Under the pieces are notes generated by a model. The model was not told where the DNA came from and searched no databases. It saw nothing but the letters and a program-made list of their open reading frames with translations. A program made the translations under genes and the position numbers. A DNA stretch of 16,050 bases from Polyrhizophydium stewartii. Lineage: Eukaryota; Chytridiomycota; Chytridiomycetes; Rhizophydiales. Each line of letters begins with the position of its first letter. Position 1 is the first letter of the stretch. The stretch spans positions 1 to 16,050 of the forward strand of contig JADGIZ010000321.1 in the NCBI GenBank assembly GCA_027604665.1. Direction: 5' to 3'. Positions 8,988 to 16,050 of the stretch are shown here, piece by piece.

Positions 8988-11900
8988 TTACAAAGTCCTG
9001 TTGAGCACCGCACCCAGCGCGGCGCGCTCAAGCTCAAACTCGCGCTGGAAGCGCTTTGCCTCGTCGAGCTTGACCTTGTCCTTGATCATAAGCGTCAGAA
9101 GTTCGGGCGGCAGCCTGCCCTCGAGGCCGACGGCGTACCACTCGAGCTGCTGCGGCGAAACGTGCGCCGTAGAAACGAGTGACATGGCGGGATCGATGAC
9201 GTGGAACTCGAGCATCTTGAGATGTCCCGGCTGCGTTGCATCTGCCAGCTCAATGTTCTCGAACTTGTGCTGGAACAGATTTGGAAACGACAACGAGCAG
9301 CCTTCCTTCAGAGCAATCCTGCCCAGGAACTGTGTGTTTGTCTCGGGCCGCACGCGCGGATCGCCGTCGGGCTCGAGCACCCGGGTTGAAAACGCCATCA
9401 CGGGCCGCCGGAACGCGAGGCGAGGATCGGCGATATTGGCCACGTCGTAGCACAGGATGCCCGTGACGACAATCGGCTCGTTCCAGCTGCCGTGCACCGC
9501 CCAGTCGGGCTGGTACACGGGCTTGGCGGGCGTCAGGTAGATGTTCGACATCCTGACAATCACCTGCAGATTACGCCCGCGCAGGTTGGCCGGCGCGAGC
9601 GGCGTGGCCGGCGCCGAAAAGATCTTGGGCAGCTGCGGCAGATGCAGCGGGTTGTCCTCGGACCCAAACTCGGCATCGAGCGCCTTGATCTCCTCGTGCG
9701 TGAACCTCATCGGAGACCCGCGAAAGACCTTGCGCCCGGTCGTCTGCTCCTGTGTCGAGCTCGCGGGGCTCACGGCTGCGGCACTCTCCTGGCCGGCCGC
9801 CGGCTCGTCGTTCGCATCGTCGAGGGGCGAAAAGTGGGCAAATGGCGCCACCTCGTCTTGAGGCACTTCCTCGTCGCCGCGCGCGACGTGCTTGAGCTCG
9901 AGGATCTCGAGCTCGCGCGCACGTCGCTTGGCCCACAAGTCAATGTTGATCTGCATCCGCTGAGGGTTGTCGTGCAAGCAGCGGAAGCGATCAAAGACAC
10001 GGAACTCGCCAAACTGCATCTCAAACAGCGGCACAAAGCACCCAAACAACTTTGCGATGGACTTGTAGATGTCGCGGTGCCATACGGGGTGCAGATTGTT
10101 GATGAACGATTGGATCGCGATGCTGCTGTCATCGTTGACGCGGAACTCGGCCGGCAGCCACTGGAACCGCTGCGACGCATGCTGAGCCGCATCGACCGAG
10201 CCGGGCGGCTTTGTCACACGCCCGTACCGCTCCAGGTCCTCCAGCGACATCTGCATCGTGTGCCGCCTGCGCTGCGAGCTGGCCGCGACAACCGTGGTGC
10301 CGTATACGAGACAAAACAGCGACGGATTCACGAGATCGCGGACCATGTCGTTGGTCCCCGCGCGCCAATCAACAAGCCGCTCGGGCACATCCTCGAGATC
10401 GTGTGACTGGCGCGCGAGCAGCTTGCACAGCTCGGCAGGCGCCGCGTCATGCGACACAAACGTCTGCTCGACGGGGCCTGGGACGATGATCGCTCTGGTC
10501 CCGTTAATACCAAAGACAGTCTGCACCTCATTGGCTGCGCGGTACTCAAGCTCCTGCATCGCAAGTTGAAGCATATCCTCGGTGACATCGGGGAGAGCGT
10601 ACTCGCGAGCATGCGACAGCAGCTTCTCGGGGCCTCCGGGAGTGTCGAATATATCCCACCAGTCCGGCAAGGAGAGCAGAGAGCCGAGCAGCTGCAGGTA
10701 CCGGATCTCGACGCGAGTGCGCGACTTTGAGCGCGCCGACCGCAGCAGCGAGCGCGATACGAGGTCCTCGTTGGCCGGATTCGGGATCGGCGTCGGATCG
10801 GCTTTGTCGCTGATATAGTCGAAAAACTTTTTCACGACGCGGCTGCTGTTGTTGTGCCGGTAGAGCAGAACGTCCATGCCGCACGCCTCCATGTCCACCT
10901 GCGCGAGGTTCACGGCCTCGCAGTCGTATCGCTCGAGTACGCGCTCGATCGAGTCCTTGAGGATCGGGATCATTTTGTCCCTGTGGTCGATGATGGCGTG
11001 GAGTGCGGGAACAAGGCCAAAGTTGAAGATGATCGGAATCCAGTCAATCTGAAAATCCTTTTGCGTAGAGAGCTCAATCATCTTGCGCAAGGCGCGCGTG
11101 GCAGACATCAGCGCTTCGTCAAGCTCAAGCGGCTCGAATCCGTCAACGGCGACGCGTCGCGAGCCAAACTTGTCGGCGCTGTTCGCCAGCCGCCTCGCAG
11201 CGTCAATGATGAAGCGCGTCGCACCGTGGCACATGATCGAAAACGAGTCCGAGGGCCGGCAGATGGTGAGCGTCCAAACGTACACGATGCAGAGAATCTG
11301 CGTGCCAAGGAGCTCGAAATCGCCAGGCTGCGGATCGATCTCTTCTCCAGCTGGCGCGACGAGCAGGCCTAGGGAATACTTCACGAGCGCGCCAAGGAGG
11401 TCGTTTTCGAGGAGCATCGGGACCAGGTCAGGCGTCACGCGCTTGAAAAGCATCAGGGTTGGACGCAACGCGATGGTGTGCTTCTCTTTGTCTGTCCGCC
11501 TGCAGTAGCCAGAGTCGTGTGAGCCGCCATGCTGCAGACATGACCCAGCCGCGTAACATGCTGCCGACCTTATCATCTCAGCAAGCCTGCCGGCAAGTCT
11601 ACTTTCTTTGATCGCGTCCTTCTGGCTCGCAAGGAACGCCTCGCTTTGAATGAAGCCCTGAAGAGCATATGCCGCGCTCTTTCGGGCGTCGGCATAATCG
11701 CATTCGAGCATATCCAGAAGCTCTGGAAGTGGAGAAAAGGACTGCGTTGCAAAAGTCAGTTAGCGACATGATTCGCTCAAACCAACATGCAAGTACGGCA
11801 AGACAGACCTTTGGCCACTCGACCGACTGCCAGCCAGAGATCAAGAGGCAGTCATAAAGCGTCTTGCGCACTTTCAGGTCGGCCGAATCTGCGCTGGCAA

Positions 11901-13202
11901 TGGCGGCGACGAGGAACGGGAGTGCAGAGCGGCGCGTCGTCCAAGGCACGATTCTGCACAGTTTGGGGAGCAGCTTCGCAAACTGCTCGGTCGATTGGTT
12001 AGCATCTAAAACCAATGGAACCATCAGAATGCCGTTTGTGGCGAGGATGGTTGCCATACGAGACGCACCGCACGCTGCTGGGCAAGTCCGGACCCAGAAG
12101 TCTCCGCGCACATGATCCTGACGAGCTCTTCGATGATCAGGAGGTCCGACGGCCGCGCACGTACAGGCTTTGGCTTGACACGCCCGCGAGCCACCGCCGA
12201 GCCCCGCGCGACACCTTTGGACTTTGTGGGGGACACGCTTCCGCGAGGTGCTGCACTGCTAGGAGGGGCCAGCCCGGTGCTGTGATCTGCTTGCGGGCCG
12301 ACCGGGTGCAGCCTCTGACTAAGCGCACGGTTGCAGCCGGAAACTTTCACGAGGTCGGTGACAACGTCCACCACCTTGATCTGCACACAGGCGGCGACTG
12401 TCAGCAAGCGCCTCAGTCTCTCGGCATCAAAGTGCGGAGTAATCCACCTTGAGTGCGGGAGGGCTGGGCGGATGCAGCGCCTGAAGCACGGCCGGAACCA
12501 AGCCGGCACCGAAGAGGGCATCCACAAGGCCTGCTGGGTGGACTGCTTTCAGCGCTGGCTCCGACTTTGGGCTGGCGTCCTTGTCGTCGTCGTCGCCATC
12601 GCCGTCCGGGCTCTGCACGACGTCGGCACTTCCATTGCGGCTGCCCTCCCCGCCGCCCCAGCCGCCGCCGCTGCCGCCGCCCTCGGCTTCTCGAAAGACG
12701 GAGTAGTCACCGGGGCCGCTGCCGCGGCGGCTGCCCGCGCCGTCCGCTGGCGCATCGTCGTCGCCGTCGCCCTTGGCGCCTCTGCCGGCCTTGAGGTGTG
12801 CTGGCAGGGGACGTCAGCGTTCCGCACATTGTGCCGGCGTGAGCCGGCCGGCCCGTCGGCGGACACGGCGCACCCACCTCGCACGGCGTCATGCAACTCG
12901 GCCCAAGCCTTCGCAACGGTGCTGTCGCTCGGGGTTTCCGGAGCGAGGAACACAGGCGGCCTCAGGCGGGCCACGAGCGCCTCAGCGGCCACGACCTCGG
13001 GTGGCTTCTCGCCACCGGGCCGCGGCGACACGGGCCTGGCCGGGTCCGTTGCGGCGGCGGGCAGGCCCATTCCCGGCGGGGGCGTGAGCACGGGCAGGGG
13101 CATTGCGGGCGGCGGGAGGCCCGTGCGGCCAGCGCGCGGCTCCGCGCCGAGAGCGCCCGCGCCAGGGGGCTCGGCAACCGAGAACGAGAACGCGAAGCTC
13201 AT
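8988..13202 (-). CDS. Large protein: armadillo-like helical N-terminal half fused to a DUF4246 domain
   Basis: The function is unknown. Six exons join in phase: 13202-12878, 12800-12448, 12380-12069, 11982-11809, 11741-11569 and 11499-8988, giving 1282 residues. Residues 1-110 are Pro/Ala-rich. About 110-190 are low-complexity and Gly/Asp-rich. About 195-680 are mostly Leu/Ala-rich amphipathic helices of armadillo/HEAT style, such as GLVDALFGAGLVPAVLQAL and FGLVPALHAIIDHRDKMIPI; I assign no named family. From about 707 to 1272 the sequence follows DUF4246 (PF14033): RVEIRYLQLLGSLLSLPDWW, LVNPSLFCLVYG, RFQWLPAEFRV, SFINNLHP, GRNLQVIVRMSNIYLTPAKP, FPNLFQHKFE and STAHVSPQQLEWYAVG. I recall a WHVEG motif in the family, taken as metal-binding; here it is WAVHG (1111-1115). 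The last exon is one open frame across the ARM/DUF4246 junction, so fusion is the simplest reading. Intron 5 (69 nt) lacks stops and could be retained. The start was chosen as the first ATG leading into the exon; an in-frame ATG lies further upstream. Confidence 0.82.
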
Positions 13203-13351
13203 TGCTTCGGGAAAGATGCAGGCCCTGCCGCCAGGAAGCTCGCCGGCGACGGCCAGCATCGCATGGGAGCCTCGCTGCCGCGCCACCGTCTCGCAATCCC
13301 ACATCCCGCCAGAGACAAACGCACATCCTCGCCGCAGAGTGCGCCGGATGC
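13203..13351 (-). other. 149-bp spacer between DNMT2 and the DUF4246 gene
   Basis: This short gap between tandem minus-strand genes holds the DNMT2 3' end and the DUF4246 promoter/5' UTR. The frame of the DUF4246 first exon stays open through most of it, so an earlier start codon cannot be excluded. No clear regulatory motif is visible. Confidence 0.5.
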
Positions 13352-14700
13352 CTAGTCTGCATTCGCCGCCAGAAGCCCAGAGAGCAAGTGCGCCACCACA
13401 TCGACGCTTAACGAGTTGCCCAACAGCTTCAGCTGCTGCGCAACCGACAGCGAGTCGGGAAACGCCATGGCATGGAGCCGAGGATCTCCACGCGGTGGCC
13501 CGTCAATGGGGAAGCCGTGCAGTCGGGCAACCTCAGTCGGCCTAAAGAAGCGCGGGCGGGCAGCCACAACCGAGGGTCCGTCGTCGACCGCGAATTCGAC
13601 CTGCGCAGCCACGCCTGTCAGCGGTGAGCGCCTCAGGACGATATTGAAGGCAAGCACGCGTACATCGAGTCTTTCTGTCTGCAAGAACGATCCCGATCCA
13701 ATGACATGGTGCGAGCCGTATGCCTTTGTGAAGCAGGACGAGATCCGGTCGGTCGGTTTGACCAGATCAAAGCGGAACGACTTGCGCTTGAGAATATACT
13801 CTTGCGGCACAAGATGCGGAGAAACATCCTCCAGCGGCTGCAAGTACGATGATATCTGCGGCGGCGTCGGCTTCCACGCCGGCTCGGTGTCCCGGCCATC
13901 AGAGTCGCTGCCCGGCTGGGAGAACGTCTTGACGGGATCTGAAAGCATGGTGGTGATGACGCGCAGATATGGCGTATCGCTTTTGGGTGCATCTGCGCTT
14001 CGGCGACGAGCCTGCGAAGTGGCATCCGATACTCAGTCTCGCGGAAATGCGCAGAACAGCGGTGCTGCGAGGCTGATACTCACGCAAAGGTAGTACCGGC
14101 GCCGGTCATTTGCAACGCCAATCTGCACGGGACTGACCAGGAACTCGCGAATATCGTAGTTTCGTGCATCCAAGCACTCTACCAGACGAGACCGACACAC
14201 CGACACCTCAAAGTTGGGTACGTTCTCGAGAAACACAAAGTCGGGCGGGGCTGATATCTGGCCGAGCAGGTCGATCAGGTGCAGCAGCGCCAACGAGCGC
14301 TTATCCTCGTGATCGAGACGCTTTCCTCCCTGCGTGAATGGCTGGCACGGAGGCGACAGCAGCCAGCAGTTGGCGCCGAAGCGCTCGACCGCCTGCAGCG
14401 AGAGAGTGTCGATGCTCGTTGTGGACGGCTTGAAGCCAAAGTTTGCGTGGTAGCTGCGGTGCTCGGCACAAAAGGGGAGCGATGCATGCAGTTGAGTTCC
14501 CTCGCCATTCGTCAGCACATGCAAGGCGTGCGTGCTCTCTAGGCAGCCGAGCTGCACTGCAAGCCGCACCAGGCGTTGGCGTTCTGGTTCATGTCGAAGC
14601 TCGCTAGCACCGTGGCCGTCGGGTCTGCACGCTCGAGGCCGTAGTGCAGGCCACCGATGCCCGAGAAGAACTCGAGCGCGCGGATAGGCATGCGCGGCAT
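13352..14700 (-). CDS. DNMT2: DNMT2-type tRNA (cytosine-5) methyltransferase
   Basis: DNMT2 (TRDMT1; Pmt1 in fission yeast) methylates C38 in the anticodon loop of tRNA-Asp using SAM, despite its DNA methyltransferase fold. Three exons join in phase: 14700-14570, 14453-14084 and 14011-13352, giving 386 residues (human 391). Motif I is ALEFFSGIGGLHYGLE near the N-terminus, followed by SFDMNQNANACYHANFG across intron 1. Motif IV is SPPCQPFT with catalytic Cys80, and motif VI is ENV at 120-122, each one residue from the human positions. Motif VIII-like sequence is QIGVANDRRRYY. The DNMT2-specific CFTKAYG precedes a GSGSFLQ segment. Motifs IX-X are RPTEVARLHGFP and LLGNSLSVDVVAHLL. The start at 14700 (MPRMPIR) or the ATG at 14691 are both possible. 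The gene is divergent from SRP102. Confidence 0.94.
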
Positions 14701-14802
14701 CCGTCGCAGCGTGTGTGGGAAAGACGGCGGTGCTGCGCTGGAGGCGGGCGTCCCGAGGTGGTGTCGTCGGTCGGAAGACGGCAAAGTTTCCCAAAGGACG
14801 AA
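14701..14802. promoter_or_regulatory. Shared divergent promoter region, DNMT2 / SRP102
   Basis: Only 102 bp separate the two start codons on opposite strands, so the core promoters and 5' UTRs must overlap or be shared. It is CpG-rich, lacks a TATA box, and has a TTTCCCAAA stretch near 14788. The role is inferred from position only. Confidence 0.55.
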
Positions 14803-16015
14803 ATGCAGCTCGAGCTCGTCGTTGCGGTTGTGGCCGCGCTCGCCGCGGGTGGGTCTCGCCGGCGGCCGCACGGGTTGCGCGGGAACCCATATGCGTCTGC
14901 ATGCTCCTCGCCGGCGCTTCGTGGATGCCCGCCGCGCTCCCTGTCCGCCAGAGCCGCTGACTCGCAGGCGACGACAAAGTCATTGTGCTGCTGTCGTTCC
15001 TGCTGCAGCGCCGGGCCGGCAGGACCGCCGGTGCCGCGGGCGGGCGGCGGCGAAAGGCAGGCCGCAGGGACACGCTGCTGCTTTCAGGCCTGTCCGGCGC
15101 CGGAAAGACGTCGCTGTTCTTGCGGGTGTGTTGCGGGCAGCGCTTGCTGGGACGAGCGCTGTGGCTTCTGGCTGACGAGAGCTGGGGTGTCGGACGCCGA
15201 CCGGGACGGTGTCTGCCGATGTGCCTGGAAACCGAACGGGGGTTTCGCTGGAGTGCAGATGACGCAGGGTCGGTTCCTCGAGACGTGCACGTCGATGCAG
15301 GAGAACACGGCCCAGATCGTCCTCGACGAGGTGCAGCCCACGACTGCCGATGAAGAAAGCTGAGGCCTGCGTGATGCTGACGCCTGCCCGCATCCTGCAT
15401 CGCCAGACGCAGCCCAAGCAGACCACGTTCCGTCTTGTGGATTTGCCTGGGCATGAGAAGCTGCGGTTCAAGCTCGGCGAGTATCTGGACTCGGCCAAGG
15501 GGATCCTGTTTGTGGTTGACTCGAGCAAGATCCGTCGCGACGACACGGTCCGCGCCGCGGCCGAGCTCCTGTACGACATCCTCTCCGACCCGGTCGCCGT
15601 CGACGGTGATCTGCCCATGCTCGTTCTGTGCAACAAGAGCGACGAGCTGCTGGCGCTGTCACCAGGCCAGATCCGGAAGCAGCTCGAAGCCGAAATGTGA
15701 GATCAGTGGGATCTGTATTGTGCCGACGACATCGGCGGCTGACGCATGTTGCCTGCCAGCAACGAGATCCGAAAGACGCGCGGCGCCGGGATCGTCAGCC
15801 AGTCGGGTGATGTCGGCGGCGAGGAGGAAGGCACCGCGTTCCTCGGCTTTGAGGGCGAGGCGTTCAAGTTTGAGCACGTTCCGAACGCCGTCACCTTTGT
15901 GTCTGTCAGCAGCAAGGACGACGAAGACGACGGCGAGGACGACGAGGACAATGCTGGGCGGGGCCGCAGGATGCGGGTGTTTGACGCCGTGCGCGATGCC
16001 GTGGGCGGGTGGTGA
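14803..16015 (+). CDS. SRP102: Signal recognition particle receptor beta subunit (membrane-anchored small GTPase)
   Basis: SR-beta anchors the SRP receptor at the ER membrane and binds GTP during co-translational targeting. Five exons join in phase: 14803-14848, 14968-15125, 15259-15330, 15407-15696 and 15760-16015, giving 273 residues (human about 271). A hydrophobic N-terminus (LVVAVVAALAA, then VIVLLSFLL) is followed by an Arg-rich stretch. The P-loop is GLSGAGKTSLFLR. The switch I region TCTSMQEN matches the family's TQTS..EN. Then come VDLPGHEKLRFKLGEYL (G3), LVLCNKSD (G4) and, across intron 4, QLEAEINEIRKTR. The C-terminal FEGEAFKFEHVPNAVTFVSV is typical. Odd points are a strongly acidic insertion (DDEDDGEDDEDN) followed by Arg/Gly near the C-terminus, and a short N-terminal hydrophobic segment broken by Asp-Asp. 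ATG at 14803 gives the only frame joining phase 1 to the next exon. Confidence 0.9.
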
Positions 16016-16050
16016 GCCGGGGCGGGCTGGGACAATGAAGGGGTCTTTGG
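16016..16050. other. 3' flank of SRP102
   Basis: These are the last 35 bases after the stop codon. There is nothing recognisable in them. Confidence 0.5.

Noticed and set aside
8143..9450. 435-codon plus-strand frame
   Set aside because: It runs antisense across PUP1 and the end of the DUF4246 gene, both of which have clear family motifs on the minus strand.
9492..10406. 304-codon plus-strand frame
   Set aside because: It lies wholly antisense to the conserved DUF4246 domain and has no recognisable domain of its own.
11983..12068. Coding read-through between exons 3 and 4 of the DUF4246 gene
   Set aside because: Although open in one frame, the stretch starts with GTGCGT, ends with GCTAAC..GAGCAG and is phase 0 on both sides, so it is read as an intron.
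8988..13202. Two separate genes (ARM protein and DUF4246 protein)
   Set aside because: No stop codon or necessary splice site separates them in the 2.5-kb last exon. Kept as one gene, with the alternative noted as a test.
12331..13545. 404-codon plus-strand frame
   Set aside because: It is antisense to the first exons of the DUF4246 gene and the end of DNMT2, repetitive Ala/Arg/Pro in content, and explained by GC-rich coding on the other strand.
1..16050. A new defence system, biosynthetic cluster or mobile element
   Set aside because: All gene-bearing stretches match ordinary eukaryotic genes. I found no transposase, terminal repeats, toxin-antitoxin pair, reverse transcriptase or repeat-spacer array.

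Overview
This is an ordinary-looking nuclear segment from a GC-rich fungus. It carries split genes with many short introns (mostly 60-95 nt), GT..AG borders and branch-like GCTGAC or GCTAAC motifs just before the acceptors. The fungal assignment rests on a betaine-lipid synthase with the BtaB-then-BtaA domain order that I recall for fungi, a two-bromodomain plus BAH subunit of RSC type, and a DUF4246 protein, a family I know mainly from fungi. Phylum cannot be fixed by eye. I see no bacterial operon, CRISPR array, insertion sequence, rRNA or convincing tRNA.

Layout. BTA1 (+) runs from the left edge to 2324; its first exon is not recognisable in the window. Positions 2325-3694 hold no gene I can support and separate two convergent genes. 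Four minus-strand genes then follow head to tail. In transcription order they are a DNMT2-type tRNA (cytosine-5) methyltransferase (14700-13352, 3 exons), a large armadillo-like/DUF4246 protein (13202-8988, 6 exons, 1282 aa), the proteasome beta-2 subunit PUP1 (8866-7400, 6 exons, 269 aa) and an RSC1/RSC2-like chromatin remodelling subunit (7062-3695, 11 exons, 815 aa). SRP102 (SRP receptor beta) lies on the plus strand (14803-16015, 5 exons, 273 aa), divergent from DNMT2 across 102 bp.

The exon models for the five multi-exon genes were joined by hand from reading frame, intron phase and family motifs. In each case the exon lengths add up to a whole number of codons. The genes do not form one pathway: they cover membrane lipid synthesis, chromatin remodelling, protein degradation, tRNA modification and ER protein targeting. 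They look like a tightly packed set of housekeeping genes.

The least ordinary item is the DUF4246 gene. A helical, armadillo-like N-terminal half is continuous with a complete DUF4246 domain whose expected first metal-binding pair (His-x-Glu) reads Ala-x-His. Other points of interest are a GC-AG intron and paired intron positions in the two bromodomains, two stop-free introns of length divisible by three, and hairpins in PUP1 intron 1 and just after the DUF4246 stop codon.
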